The notes: generated by a model not told the origin, from the sequence alone. Counted from the first letter of the stretch, positions 1-9,037 are shown. The stretch: 64,000 bases of DNA from Halopenitus salinus (GCF_042662125.1 NZ_JBHSXL010000003.1:62001-126000), one strand, 5' to 3'. Numbers and translations: made by a program.

Positions 1-858
1 ATGATCGGCCTGTTCGGGCTCGCGGAGGCGTTCAACCGGTACCGCGAGGGGCTCGACGAGATCGACGTCGAACAGGACGTCTCGAACATCATGCCGAGCA
101 TGGGTGACCTCACGGAGATCCGCAACGTGGTGTTCTCCTCCAGCATCATCGGCACGTTCATCGGGGCGCTGCCGGGCGCCGGCGGGGACATCGCCTCCTT
201 CGTCACCTACAACGAGGCCAAACGGTGGGCGAGGAACGCGACGCCCCCGTTCGGCGAGGGGAACATCCGCGGCGTCGCGGCCGCGGAGGCCGGGAACAAC
301 GCGAGCACCGGCGGCGCGCTCGTGCCGACGCTCACGCTCGGAATTCCCGGCGACTCGGTGACGGCGATCCTGATCGGGGCGCTTTTGGTACACGGGATCC
401 GTCCCGGACCGGGGCTCTTCGAACAGGAGACCGGATTGGTCTTTTCGATCTTCATCGGGTTCTTCTTGGTGTACGTCTGTATCCTCATCCTCGGACTGCT
501 CGGCGCACACATGTGGGTTCGGATCATCAACTTCCCGCCGCAGTACCTCTGGCCCGTGATCATCGTGTTGTGTGTCGTCGGTTCGTTCGCCCTTCGTGGA
601 GGGATCTTCGACGTCTGGACGATGGCGCTCGCCGGACTGCTCGGGTTCGTGATACGGATGGACGATTACCCGTTGGCACCCATGGTTCTTGGACTCATCC
701 TGGGTCCGATCGCCGAACAGAACCTGCGTCGATCGCTACAGCTGTCGGACGGCTCCATCGACATCTTCCTCGCGAGCCCCATCGCGATGGCCATCCTCGG
801 CCTGTCGGTGATCTCGCTGTTCTCGCCGTTCATCGCCGAACGAGTGACCGGAAATTGA
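1..858 (+). CDS. TctA-family tripartite tricarboxylate transporter permease, C-terminal part (5' end outside window)
   Basis: This is the large membrane subunit of a tripartite tricarboxylate transporter (TTT), which works with a small permease (TctB) and a periplasmic-type binding protein (TctC) to import organic acids. Only about 285 residues are present, against roughly 500 for the family, so the gene begins upstream of the window and the ATG at base 1 need not be the true start. Visible features are a Gly/Pro-rich loop typical of TctA (GALPGAGGDIASF), a second conserved loop (NNASTGGALVPTLTLGIPGD), and at least five long hydrophobic segments after it. The protein ends in a hydrophobic segment and a short polar tail. 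No partner subunit lies downstream. The substrate cannot be read from the sequence. Confidence 0.85.
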   Translation: MIGLFGLAEAFNRYREGLDEIDVEQDVSNIMPSMGDLTEIRNVVFSSSIIGTFIGALPGAGGDIASFVTYNEAKRWARNATPPFGEGNIRGVAAAEAGNNASTGGALVPTLTLGIPGDSVTAILIGALLVHGIRPGPGLFEQETGLVFSIFIGFFLVYVCILILGLLGAHMWVRIINFPPQYLWPVIIVLCVVGSFALRGGIFDVWTMALAGLLGFVIRMDDYPLAPMVLGLILGPIAEQNLRRSLQLSDGSIDIFLASPIAMAILGLSVISLFSPFIAERVTGN

Positions 859-1461
859 CGCATCCGGGCGATCGGCGTTCCACCGATCGACGTTCCACCT
901 TCCGATCGACCGGGGTTCGACCTTCCGACCGATCGCGCCCGTTGATCCGACCGATCGCATCTGGCAGTCCGACTGATCGGGTTCGACGTCGATACCCACC
1001 TTTACACTACTGATCGACGAACGTCGTAATAATTCTGACGGGAGACTCGTTCACCGTTCGGGAGGTCGACGTCAATAGTGGGTTTATAGGTCCTCATCCG
1101 GCGAAAAAACCGAATACCACTCATACTCATGTTATTTTAACTATCTACACATGCAATATATTACGTCGATCAACGAACTACCGGGCGATCAATAGTATTT
1201 GTTAATGACGAAAAAAGCCATTCGTAATCGATTCACTTCGACGGGAGCGTTCGATCTCGTTCCAGATACTTACAGAACTATTTTTGTAATTCCCATCGCC
1301 TTCCGGGGCATCTCGTCGATTCGTGCGTCTCCGTACCCGGAGGCGCACCGTATCGGTCGTCCCACGAGCGACCCGGATCTCCAGGTTCGAGTGTTCGATC
1401 GATCGTTACAAAAAGCCGATTTCGTATTATCGTTCAATATAAATCAGCTATACCCGGAGAT

Positions 1462-1477
1462 ATTGTGTATATATTGT
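1462..1477. promoter_or_regulatory. TTGTGTAT-type motif in AT-rich leader region
   Basis: The 12-mer ATTGTGTATATA here is identical to one at 45168-45179 and overlaps in core with motifs at 38076, 43219 and 49177. It lies about 200 bp upstream of the LIV ATPase promoter. A role as a regulator binding site is inferred only from recurrence. Confidence 0.3.
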
Positions 1478-1666
1478 ATTTTTCCAGCATATACGATTTT
1501 GATTCAATAGATAACCAATAAATCTGTTTTATATCTAATTTGACTCTCCCAAAACACGTGTCGCGGTTCTCGGTCGAGAAAGATCACTCACACGTCGTGT
1601 CCTCGAGAAGGCGGAACCGGGAACGCCCCGGGATCTGACGACAGGCGCGCGCCTGTCGGCCAGGGT

Positions 1667-1674
1667 TTATATAG
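1667..1674 (+). promoter_or_regulatory. TATA box for the LivG-LivF gene
   Basis: The sequence TTTATATA is centred about 29 bp before the ATG at 1700. This spacing fits a leaderless or nearly leaderless archaeal transcript. It argues against the alternative ATG at 1676, which would fall between the TATA box and the expected transcription start. Confidence 0.65.
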
Positions 1675-1699
1675 GATGGCCGAGAATCGGGAGGTATCA

Positions 1700-3238
1700 A
1701 TGAGTACGGCTGATTCGACACCCAGATCCGAGTCCCGGGAGCGCGAGTCGGAGCCGATCCTGGAGACGACCGATCTGACGAAGAAGTTCGGATCGCTCGT
1801 CGCCAACGACGGGATCGACTTCTCGGTCACGGACGGGGAGATCCGCGGACTGATCGGTCCGAACGGGAGCGGGAAGTCGACCTTCTTCAACACCGTCTCG
1901 GGCTTTTACAAGCCGACGTCGGGCACCGTCCGGTTCAACGGGACCGACGTGACCGGGTGGAAGCCGTACGCGATCGCCCGCGAGGGGCTCGCGCGAACCT
2001 TCCAGATCACTACGCCGTTCGAGGAGATGACGGTGCGGGACAACCTCCTCGCGGTCCCGAACGACGACGACGTCGATTCGCGCGAGCGCGCCGCCGAGAT
2101 CCTCGAGTTCCTGGAGATCGACCACCTCGCCGACGATCTCGCAGACGAGATGAGCGGCGGCCAACAGAAGCTGTTGGAGCTCGCGCGCATCCTGATGCTC
2201 GACCCCGACTGCATCATGCTCGACGAGCCCACCGCCGGCGTCAATCCCGCCCTCCAAGAGCGGATCCTGGATCACATCCGCGAGATGAACCGGCAGGGGA
2301 CGTCGTTCGTCATCGTCGAGCACGACATGGACATGATAAAGCAGATCGCCGACACGGTCACCGTCTTCGACCAGGGACGGGTCATCGCCGAGGGAGCCTT
2401 CGACGACGTGAAGGGCGATCCACGCGTCCGTGAGGCGTATCTCGGCAGCGCCGACGAGTCCGAAAGCGCCGAGTCGATCCTCGAGGATGCGTCCGCGGAC
2501 GAGGGGACGGCGACTCCGGCGGATACCGGCGACCGACTGGTCGCCACGGACGTGGTGACCGGCTACGGCAAACACGAGGTCGTCCACGGCATCTCGATGG
2601 AGAGCCGCCCCGGCGTCACCTGCATCTTCGGTCCGAACGGGAGCGGGAAGTCGACGATGCTGAAGTCGTTGAACGGGCTCGTTCCGGCCTGGTCGGGCAG
2701 CGTCGAGTACGGCGACGTCGACCTCACGGAACTGGCCCCGCGTGAGATCGCCCGAAAGGGCGTCGCCACGCTACCCCAGGAGGGCGGCGTGCTCGGCGAC
2801 TTGACCGTCAAGGAGAACCTGCGGGTCGGGGCGTTGAACGTCCTCGACGACGACGAACGTATCGAGGAGAACTACCGGACGGTGCTCGAGGAGTTCCCGA
2901 TCCTGGAGGAGAAGCTCGACGACAAGGCGCGCTCGCTTTCGGGCGGCCAGCAGATGATGGTCAGCTTCGGGCGCGCGATGATGCTCGACGCCGACGTCTA
3001 CCTGCTCGACGAGCCGACGGCCGGGCTCGCGCCCTCCCTCGTCGACGACGTCTTCGATCTCGTGCAGGTCCTCGTCGACCAGGGCTCCCACGTCATCCTC
3101 ATCGAACAGAACGTGCGAGCCGCGATGCGGATCGCCGACTACGTCTACATCCTCGCGCAGGGCGACCTCCAGTTCGAGGGGACGCCGAGTTCCCTCACGA
3201 ACGAGGACGAGCTGATCGACCTGTATCTCGGCATCTAA
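1700..3238 (+). CDS. Fused LivG-LivF branched-chain amino acid-type ABC transporter ATPase
   Basis: Two complete ABC ATPase domains sit in one 512-residue chain. They power a LIV/HAAT-type importer, which in most organisms uses two separate proteins, LivG and LivF. Domain 1 (about 20-250) has Walker A GPNGSGKST at 53-61, signature MSGGQ at 151-155, and Walker B ending LDEP near 177. It looks LivG-like, with the FQ-containing Q-loop after residue 100. An acidic linker (about 252-278) joins domain 2 (about 280-510), which has Walker A at 311-319, LSGGQ at 413-417, and Walker B near 434-438. It looks LivF-like. The start at 1700 was chosen over 1676 because of TATA spacing and a GGGAGGT Shine-Dalgarno-like run before it. 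The cognate permeases and binding protein lie at 3.4-7.0 kb in other transcription units. Confidence 0.9.
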   Translation: MSTADSTPRSESRERESEPILETTDLTKKFGSLVANDGIDFSVTDGEIRGLIGPNGSGKSTFFNTVSGFYKPTSGTVRFNGTDVTGWKPYAIAREGLARTFQITTPFEEMTVRDNLLAVPNDDDVDSRERAAEILEFLEIDHLADDLADEMSGGQQKLLELARILMLDPDCIMLDEPTAGVNPALQERILDHIREMNRQGTSFVIVEHDMDMIKQIADTVTVFDQGRVIAEGAFDDVKGDPRVREAYLGSADESESAESILEDASADEGTATPADTGDRLVATDVVTGYGKHEVVHGISMESRPGVTCIFGPNGSGKSTMLKSLNGLVPAWSGSVEYGDVDLTELAPREIARKGVATLPQEGGVLGDLTVKENLRVGALNVLDDDERIEENYRTVLEEFPILEEKLDDKARSLSGGQQMMVSFGRAMMLDADVYLLDEPTAGLAPSLVDDVFDLVQVLVDQGSHVILIEQNVRAAMRIADYVYILAQGDLQFEGTPSSLTNEDELIDLYLGI

Positions 3239-3357
3239 ATCCGGTTCGCGGTCGGGATTTCGGCTGCTTCGACATCACGCTTTCTCACGTTGGGCGTCCA
3301 CGCCGACCGTCGCCAAACGTGGCTCCGGTCGCTCGCGACGACGTCGACTGAAGCCGC

Positions 3358-3363
3358 AAAAAA
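3358..3363 (-). terminator. T-tract after the binding-protein gene
   Basis: Six A's on the + strand read as a T6 run about 30 bases past the stop of the minus-strand binding-protein gene. Short T-tracts are the usual archaeal termination signal. No hairpin was needed or seen. Confidence 0.4.
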
Positions 3364-3391
3364 GACCGAACGTCGAGAATCCCTCGAGGCG

Positions 3392-4801
3392 TTACTCCTC
3401 GGTGTAGTCCGGCTGGGGGATGTTCGTCACGTCGATGCCCTCGAGGCGCGCCTCCTCGGGGAAGATGGAGTAGAGGTCCGGCGTGCCGTCGGTGACCTCC
3501 GGGTGCCAGATGTCGTCGTCGTAGGTGTCCTCCTGCCACTGGTGGCCGACGACGCTGATGCGTTCGTTCTGTTGGGTCTCCTCGTTGAAGCTGACGCCCC
3601 ACGAGGTCGCGCTGGTGTTCAGCTCGCGATCGAGGGCGAACGCCTCCTCGCGGATGGTGTCGAGGTCGTAGGAGTCGGCGTTCTCCATCACGTCGAAGAG
3701 GACGTTGGCGCCGAAGTAGTTCGCGAGCGAGTGGCCCGAAAGCGGCGGGTCGCCGAACTCGTCGGCGTACAGCTGGACGAACTCCTCGATGCCGGGCGCG
3801 AACTCGGGGTTCGTGTTGTACTGGGTGAAGTCCTCGTTGAACACGCCGAGGGCCGTGTTGTCGCCGACGTTCTCGCGGTAGGTGGTGAGCGAGTAGCCGC
3901 CGCCGTTACCGACGGCAGCCGGGATGAACACGTCGAGGTTCGAAAGCTGGGTCCAAAGCAGGTCGATGTCGGCGTCGTAGCCGGTGTGGTTGAGGACGTC
4001 GACGTCCGCCTCGCCGAGCCGCTGGACCGCGGAGGAGAGGTCGGAGGTGTCGGCCTCGTACTCGATGTCCTCGACGACGTTGAGTCCGAGGTCCTCGGCC
4101 GCGCTGCGCGCCGAGTCACCGACGGCGTTGCCGTACTCGCCGCTCTCGTACATGATCGCGACGTTGAGGTCGGACGGATCCGTATCCAGAGCCGGCGCGA
4201 TGACGTTCGCCGTGAGGTCCATCCCGTCACGCCCGAAGAAGCTCGCGGGCGCACACGTTCGGAACGTGTTGTCCGCCCCCTCCTCGGTGATGCTGTCGGC
4301 GACGGCGCCGAGCTCCCAGTAGGGCAGATCGTAGGTCGAAGCACGGCGCGAGGACGCCGCGGAGATCGTACTCGAGTAGCTTCCGACCGTGACCGGGACC
4401 TCCTCGACCGTGGCGAGGCTCTCGACCGCGCTCACGCCCGCGTCGGCGTCGGGCGCGTCCTTGGTGACGAGCGAGACCTCCTCGCCGCTTATGCCGCCGT
4501 TCGCGTTCCGCTCCTTGACGGCCAGTTCCACGCCCCGAAGGCTCTCCTCGCCGAGCTGTGCGAGGCCGCCCGAAAGCGGGAACAGCGCGCCGACGCGAAC
4601 GCCGTCGGCGTCGCCGTTGCCGTTTCCGCCGCTCGTCCCGCCGTTGCCGTTTCCGCCGTTTCCGCCATTCCCGTTGCCGCCACCGCCGTTGCCGTTTCCG
4701 CCGTTCCCGCCGTTTCCTGTACATCCCGCGAGGCCGACGGCGAAGCCGGCACCACCGATCGTCTTCACGAACGTACGCCTACTACTGTTGGGGTTTGGCA
4801 T
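3392..4801 (-). CDS. ABC transporter substrate-binding lipoprotein, LivJ type (Peripla_BP_6)
   Basis: This is the extracellular receptor for the LIV-type importer encoded around it. The 469-residue chain starts with a Tat signal (SRRTFVKTIGG, residues 7-17) and a lipobox ending LAGC, so Cys27 is the likely lipid anchor. Residues 28-63 are a Gly/Asn-only spacer that tethers the receptor domain to the membrane. The mature domain opens with VRVGALFPLSGGLAQLGEE, the hallmark start of type I periplasmic-binding folds of the LivJ/amide-binding group. The gene is divergent from livH-livM and convergent with the fused ATPase gene. The ligand could be a branched-chain amino acid, an amide or another organic compound, and the sequence does not decide. 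Confidence 0.9.
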   Translation of the reverse strand: MPNPNSSRRTFVKTIGGAGFAVGLAGCTGNGGNGGNGNGGGGNGNGGNGGNGNGGTSGGNGNGDADGVRVGALFPLSGGLAQLGEESLRGVELAVKERNANGGISGEEVSLVTKDAPDADAGVSAVESLATVEEVPVTVGSYSSTISAASSRRASTYDLPYWELGAVADSITEEGADNTFRTCAPASFFGRDGMDLTANVIAPALDTDPSDLNVAIMYESGEYGNAVGDSARSAAEDLGLNVVEDIEYEADTSDLSSAVQRLGEADVDVLNHTGYDADIDLLWTQLSNLDVFIPAAVGNGGGYSLTTYRENVGDNTALGVFNEDFTQYNTNPEFAPGIEEFVQLYADEFGDPPLSGHSLANYFGANVLFDVMENADSYDLDTIREEAFALDRELNTSATSWGVSFNEETQQNERISVVGHQWQEDTYDDDIWHPEVTDGTPDLYSIFPEEARLEGIDVTNIPQPDYTEE

Positions 4802-4825
4802 ACCACATAATTCTTAACCCACAAT

Positions 4826-4833
4826 ACATATAG
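4826..4833 (-). promoter_or_regulatory. TATA box for the binding-protein gene
   Basis: On the minus strand the sequence reads CTATATGT, centred about 28 bp before the ATG at 4801. This fits a leaderless transcript. Confidence 0.6.
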
Positions 4834-5000
4834 TTATCGCACTGGACGTGACGAGCGGTCGGTGACGGCGACGCGAAACCGGGATCGTTCGGGATCGAGG
4901 AGGCGATCGGCATCGAATGGACATCCGATCGAGGACGCCAACGCCGTCGTGATCGCCGCGGACGTGACGGCGCGTCGCGATCGGCGCCGACGTAACGGCA

Positions 5001-5010
5001 ATTTATTTAA
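5001..5010 (+). promoter_or_regulatory. TATA box for livH-livM
   Basis: ATTTATTTAA is centred about 27 bp before the ATG at 5033. The position rules out the earlier in-frame ATG at 4862 as the start and predicts a leaderless message. Confidence 0.65.
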
Positions 5011-5032
5011 GCGGCCGTCTGAATCTACCCCT

Positions 5033-5932
5033 ATGGTAGATTTACTCATACGGGCGGTGTCATACGGCATCCTCACCGGTGGGATCTACGTGCTCGTGGC
5101 CGTCGGGCTGACGCTCATCTTCGGCGTGATGGACGTCGTCAACTTCGCCCACGGGGCGTACCTCATGCTCGCGATGTACGCGACCCACGTTCTGTGGTCG
5201 ACCTTCGATCTCAATCCGTTCGTGGCCATACTGGTCGTCGCGCCGTTGTTCTTCGTCTTCGGCGCGGTGAGCTATCGGGTGCTCATCCACCCGATAATGG
5301 GCCGATCGATGTTCGCGCAGATCTTCGTCACCGTCGGCATGATCTGGGTCTTCGAGAACGTCGCGCTCTACGTCTTTAGCCCGACCCCCGTCCGGGTCCG
5401 CGGGCTATACGGGCGCCTCGAGTTCGCCGGGGTTCCCTTCGAGGAGGTCCGTGTCTACGGGTTCGCGATCGCCGTGGTGACCACGATCCTGTTGTACGCG
5501 TTCCTGTATCGAACCACGACCGGACTCAACATCCGCGCCACGGCCGAGTCCTCCGACATCGCGGAGCTGATGGGCATCGACGTCGACCGCATCTACATGT
5601 TGACCTTCGGGCTGGGGATCGCGCTCGTCGGCGTCGCCGGCACGATCACCGTCCAGCTCGACTCGGCCGAGCCGACCGTGTGGTCCTACTACGTGCTCAT
5701 CGCGTTCGTCATCGTCGTCCTCGGCGGGCTCGGAAACGTCACCGGCACCCTGCTCGCGGGACCGCTCATCGGGATCATCGAGTCGCTCGCCGGGCTGTAC
5801 CTGAGCCCCTCGATGGGTCCGCCCATCTACTACGCCATCTTCATCGCGATCCTCGTGCTTCGTGCGACCGGCCACATGGACTCGTTCACCGCGAGACTTC
5901 GTAGCCTGAAGTCAGGAGGTGTCTCCGGATGA
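5033..5932 (+). CDS. livH: LivH-family branched-chain amino acid ABC transporter permease
   Basis: This is one of the two membrane subunits of the LIV-type importer. The 299-residue protein opens with MVDLLIRAVSYGILTGGIYV and the conserved LivH stretch LTLIFGVMDVVNFAHGAYLM, followed by about eight hydrophobic segments. The conserved ATPase-coupling region (ATAESSDIAELMGIDVDRIY) lies near residues 165-185. The in-frame extension back to 4862 is Arg-rich, lies upstream of the TATA box and is not coding. The stop overlaps the start of livM by four bases (ATGA), which indicates translational coupling within an operon. Confidence 0.93.
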   Translation: MVDLLIRAVSYGILTGGIYVLVAVGLTLIFGVMDVVNFAHGAYLMLAMYATHVLWSTFDLNPFVAILVVAPLFFVFGAVSYRVLIHPIMGRSMFAQIFVTVGMIWVFENVALYVFSPTPVRVRGLYGRLEFAGVPFEEVRVYGFAIAVVTTILLYAFLYRTTTGLNIRATAESSDIAELMGIDVDRIYMLTFGLGIALVGVAGTITVQLDSAEPTVWSYYVLIAFVIVVLGGLGNVTGTLLAGPLIGIIESLAGLYLSPSMGPPIYYAIFIAILVLRATGHMDSFTARLRSLKSGGVSG

Positions 5933-6990
5933 GCACCGACTCGCGCGGCCGGTTCGGCTTCGAGGGCGTCCTCGACGCGCTCGGACACCCGCGGGTGTAC
6001 CTGCCGCTTTTGCTCGCGGTTGGGCTGCTTCCGCTCCCGCGGTTCGTTCCGTCGTTTTACGTACACATCTCCATCCTCGTCTTCCTCATCGGATCGTGTG
6101 CGGTGGCCTGGAACATCATCGGCGGGTTCGGCGGCCAGTTCTCGCTCGGGAACGCGATGTTTCTGGGCATCGGCGCCTACGCGACCAGCATCCTGATCAT
6201 GACCCACGGGATGAGCGCCTGGGTCGGGATGGGCGTCGGGATCCTCCTCGCGGTGCTCGCCGCCATCGTCGTCGGCTATCCCTCCTTCCTGCTCACCGGC
6301 CACTACTTCGCGCTGGCGACGATCGCCGTCGTGGAAGGGCTGTGGTACCTCGCGATCCACTTTTCGGACCTGACCGGCGGATCCGCCGGTCTCTCCGTCT
6401 ACGGCGACCCGGGATGGACGACGCTCATCTTCCCGAACCGGGCTCCGTACTTCTACCTGGCGTACGCGCTGTTCCTGGGGAGCATCGCCGTCTCCATCTA
6501 CATCCGCTACTCCCGACTGGGGTACTACCTGCTCGCGATCCGCGAGAACCAGCAGGCCGCCGAGTCGATCGGGATCAACACGACGCGGTCGAAGATATAC
6601 GGCTTCATCATCAGCGCGGTCATCACCTCCATCGCCGGCAGCCTGTATGCGGTCTACATCCAGTTCCTCTCGCCGGGCGCGACGTTCTCGCTGGATCTCT
6701 CCATTCAGTTCGCGCTCGCGACGCTCATCGGCGGGATCGGGACGATCGCCGGCCCGATCGTCGGAACGCTGCTTTTGATCCCGCTTGAGGAGTACGCGAC
6801 GACGGTCCTCGGCGGCCAGTACGGCGCGCTCAGCTACATCGGCTACGGCGTCGTGTTGATCCTCTTCATCATCTACGCGCCCGAGGGGCTCGTCGAACGC
6901 CTCCGGTTCGTCGGCGACCGGATCGAGTCGGCCGCACCGAACTTTTCATCACGGTCGGAGCCCACTGCTCGAGAGGAGACCGATGACTGA
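5929..6990 (+). CDS. livM: LivM-family branched-chain amino acid ABC transporter permease
   Basis: This is the second permease of the LIV-type importer and pairs with LivH. The 353-residue protein has about nine hydrophobic segments and the typical LivM signatures WNIIGGFGGQFSLGNAMFLG near residue 60 and the coupling helix region LLAIRENQQAAESIGIN near 195-215. A charged tail of about 30 residues follows the last segment. It overlaps the next gene (6983) by eight bases, so the cyclodeaminase homologue is translated from the same message. Confidence 0.93.
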   Translation: MSTDSRGRFGFEGVLDALGHPRVYLPLLLAVGLLPLPRFVPSFYVHISILVFLIGSCAVAWNIIGGFGGQFSLGNAMFLGIGAYATSILIMTHGMSAWVGMGVGILLAVLAAIVVGYPSFLLTGHYFALATIAVVEGLWYLAIHFSDLTGGSAGLSVYGDPGWTTLIFPNRAPYFYLAYALFLGSIAVSIYIRYSRLGYYLLAIRENQQAAESIGINTTRSKIYGFIISAVITSIAGSLYAVYIQFLSPGATFSLDLSIQFALATLIGGIGTIAGPIVGTLLLIPLEEYATTVLGGQYGALSYIGYGVVLILFIIYAPEGLVERLRFVGDRIESAAPNFSSRSEPTAREETDD

Positions 6991-7981
6991 CGTACGATTC
7001 CTCACGAGCGAGGACGTGACCGGACTCGCAACGGTGACCGAATACGTGGACGCGGTTCGCGACGCCTATCGCCAGCGCGGCGAGGGCGCGCCCGCAAAGC
7101 CGCGAACGAAGCTGAAGAACGAGGACCCCGCCGGCATGATGACCGGCTACCTCTCGATCCTGCCCGACTCCGGCGTGATGGGCGGATACATGTACTCCGC
7201 GGGGTTCGGCGCCGGCGACGCCTGGTTCGTGACGCCGCTTTTCGACGCGGAGTCGGGCGCGCCGAAGGCGCTGCTCGACGGCGCCAGCATGAATCCCTTT
7301 AAGACCGGCGCCACGGGCGCGGTCGGCGTCGACGCGCTCGCGCGTGAGGACGCCACCGAGCTGGGGATCGTGGGCGCGGGTCCGCAGGCGCGCGGCCAGC
7401 TTCGCGCGATCGCGACCGTGCGCGACTTCGAGACGGTCCGGGTTTACTCGCGGACGCCGGAGAGTCGCGAGGCGTTCGCCCAGGAGATGGCGGAGTTCGT
7501 CGACGTCGAGATCGTTCCCGTCGAGACGAGCCGCGAGGCGGTCGCGCCCGTCGACGTCGTCGTCACGGCGACGAACGCCTCCGAGCCGGTCGTCGACGAC
7601 GAGGACGTCACGCCGGGGACACACATCACGGCGATGGGTCAGTACGACCCCGGCGTCCGCGAACTCGAGCCCGAAACGATCGCGCGTGCGACGTACGTCC
7701 CCGACCTCCGCGAGCGCGCGTTCCAGGACGCCGGATCGTTCCTCCACGCGCTCGAGGAGGGGCTCGTCGACGATGACCACGTCCACGCCGAGTTGGGCGA
7801 GGTCGTCGCGGGCGAGGCGCCGGGTCGCCGGTCCGACGACGAGATCACCGTCTTCGACAGCGGGGGAACGGGCGTCGAGACCGTCGCCGCCGCGAAGCTC
7901 CTCTACGACCGTGCGGTCGAACAGGACCTCGGAACGTTCATCGAGCTCTCGCCGGCGAGCGAGGCGCTCACCGGCCGGTAG
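6983..7981 (+). CDS. Ornithine cyclodeaminase / mu-crystallin family oxidoreductase
   Basis: The family holds ornithine cyclodeaminase, archaeal alanine dehydrogenase and ketimine reductases, all of which use NAD(P)H and imine chemistry on amino acids. The 332-residue chain has the family landmarks: MGGYMYSAG near residue 57, a KTGATGAVGVDAL segment near 107, a Rossmann motif GIVGAGPQARGQL near 127, and a GADAPGK-equivalent region replaced by ITAMGQYDPGVRELE near 215. The gene overlaps livM by eight bases, so its substrate is probably what the importer brings in or a derivative. Whether it is a true ornithine cyclodeaminase, an alanine dehydrogenase or a ketimine reductase cannot be decided here. 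Confidence 0.85.
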   Translation: MTDVRFLTSEDVTGLATVTEYVDAVRDAYRQRGEGAPAKPRTKLKNEDPAGMMTGYLSILPDSGVMGGYMYSAGFGAGDAWFVTPLFDAESGAPKALLDGASMNPFKTGATGAVGVDALAREDATELGIVGAGPQARGQLRAIATVRDFETVRVYSRTPESREAFAQEMAEFVDVEIVPVETSREAVAPVDVVVTATNASEPVVDDEDVTPGTHITAMGQYDPGVRELEPETIARATYVPDLRERAFQDAGSFLHALEEGLVDDDHVHAELGEVVAGEAPGRRSDDEITVFDSGGTGVETVAAAKLLYDRAVEQDLGTFIELSPASEALTGR

Positions 7982-8071
7982 GGTCGGACCCCGTTTTCGC
8001 CCGGGCCGCGGTCGCTGCGACCCCGCCCGCGGGCACAACGATTATGTCCCCCTCGGAACCATCTCCAGGGG

Positions 8072-9037
8072 ATGACGACAGGAGAGACGGTCCTCGTTAC
8101 CGGCGGTACCGGTTTCATCGGGGCCTACACGGCCGCCGACCTCCTCGATCGCGGCCACGAGGTGGTCAGTTTCGACATTCGAACGGACTCCGAGCCGCTC
8201 TCGCGGCTCGACATCGCTGACGACGTACACACGATCCGTGGGGACATCACGGACGCGACCGCGGTCTTTCGCGCGATCGAGAAGACGGACGCAACGCGGA
8301 TCGTCCATCTCGCCGCGCTTTTGACGAACCGGACCCGGGACGATCCGCGGGCCGCGATCGACGTGAACGTCACCGGGACGAACACGATGTTCGAGGCCGC
8401 ACGAACCTTCGACCGGATCGAGCGCGTCGTGTGGGCCTCGAGCTCGGCGGTCTATGCGCCCCCCGAACACTACGAGGGCCGTCAGGTGACCGAGGACGAC
8501 CTGGTGCGTCCGGCGACGCTCTACGGCGCCGCGAAGGCCTACAACGAGCGGCAGGCGGAGGTCTATCGCGAGGACCACGGGGTCTCCCACGTCGGGTTGC
8601 GCCCGACGCTCGTCTACGGACCCTATCGAGAGAGCGGAAGCGCGACCTCATTCACCCGCGTGATCGAGGGGCCGGCGCTCGGCGAGTCCGTCGAGATCGG
8701 TCCCGCTGACGCGGTCTTCGACTGGCAGTACGCCACCGACGCGGCACACGCGTTCGCGACGGCGGCGTTCGTGCCCGACGAGGTCATCTCGTGGCCGGCC
8801 TACAACGTCTGCGGGACCCAGGCCACCCTGGCGGACGTCGCCGACGTCGTCCGCGACCTGCTTCCCGACGCCGACATCGAGGTGACGGCGGAGGGCGAGT
8901 GTCCCTGGACCCACACGATGGACGACTCGGCGGCGCGCGCCGACCTCGGCTACGACCCCGACTACGACGACCTGCGGAAGGGCGTCAAACGATACGTGAA
9001 CGTGCTCAGGCGGGACAACGGTCTGGAGCCGGTCTGA
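8072..9037 (+). CDS. NAD-dependent epimerase/dehydratase (extended SDR)
   Basis: This is a 321-residue extended short-chain dehydrogenase of the sugar-nucleotide epimerase type. The nucleotide motif GGTGFIG is at residues 11-17, followed by Asp35, which suits NAD(H). The catalytic residues are Ser124/Ser125 in ASSSAVY and the Tyr151-x3-Lys155 pair in LYGAAK. A LRPTLVYGPYR segment near 190 is typical of the UDP-glucose 4-epimerase-like clan. It follows the cyclodeaminase by 90 bp, with a weak TATA-like run near 8037. Because it sits among catabolic dehydrogenases, the substrate may be a small sugar or polyol derivative rather than a nucleotide sugar, but that is inference. Confidence 0.82.
   Translation: MTTGETVLVTGGTGFIGAYTAADLLDRGHEVVSFDIRTDSEPLSRLDIADDVHTIRGDITDATAVFRAIEKTDATRIVHLAALLTNRTRDDPRAAIDVNVTGTNTMFEAARTFDRIERVVWASSSAVYAPPEHYEGRQVTEDDLVRPATLYGAAKAYNERQAEVYREDHGVSHVGLRPTLVYGPYRESGSATSFTRVIEGPALGESVEIGPADAVFDWQYATDAAHAFATAAFVPDEVISWPAYNVCGTQATLADVADVVRDLLPDADIEVTAEGECPWTHTMDDSAARADLGYDPDYDDLRKGVKRYVNVLRRDNGLEPV

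Larger units (their letters stand above)
859..1699. other. Long AT-rich non-coding interval upstream of the LIV ATPase gene
   Basis: About 840 bases hold no convincing gene. The first 160 bases are a degenerate, GATCGAC-rich low-complexity stretch following the TctA stop. Bases of about 1015-1560 are strikingly AT-rich for this genome, with several TATA-like runs and a TTGTGTAT motif near 1463. One open frame of 103 codons (1199-1510) is basic and hydrophobic, unlike haloarchaeal proteins, and is treated as chance. The interval probably contains regulatory DNA for the downstream gene and possibly decayed sequence. Confidence 0.6.

Noticed and set aside
1199..1510. 103-codon frame in the AT-rich gap
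   Set aside because: It is basic and hydrophobic, lacks the acidic bias of all neighbours, and has no promoter or recognisable motif.
3290..4810. 506-codon frame antisense to the binding-protein gene
   Set aside because: It results from few stops in GC-rich antisense DNA. The minus strand encodes a clear LivJ-type lipoprotein.
4862..5032. 57-codon extension of livH
   Set aside because: It is Arg-rich and lies upstream of a TATA box that predicts a start at 5033.
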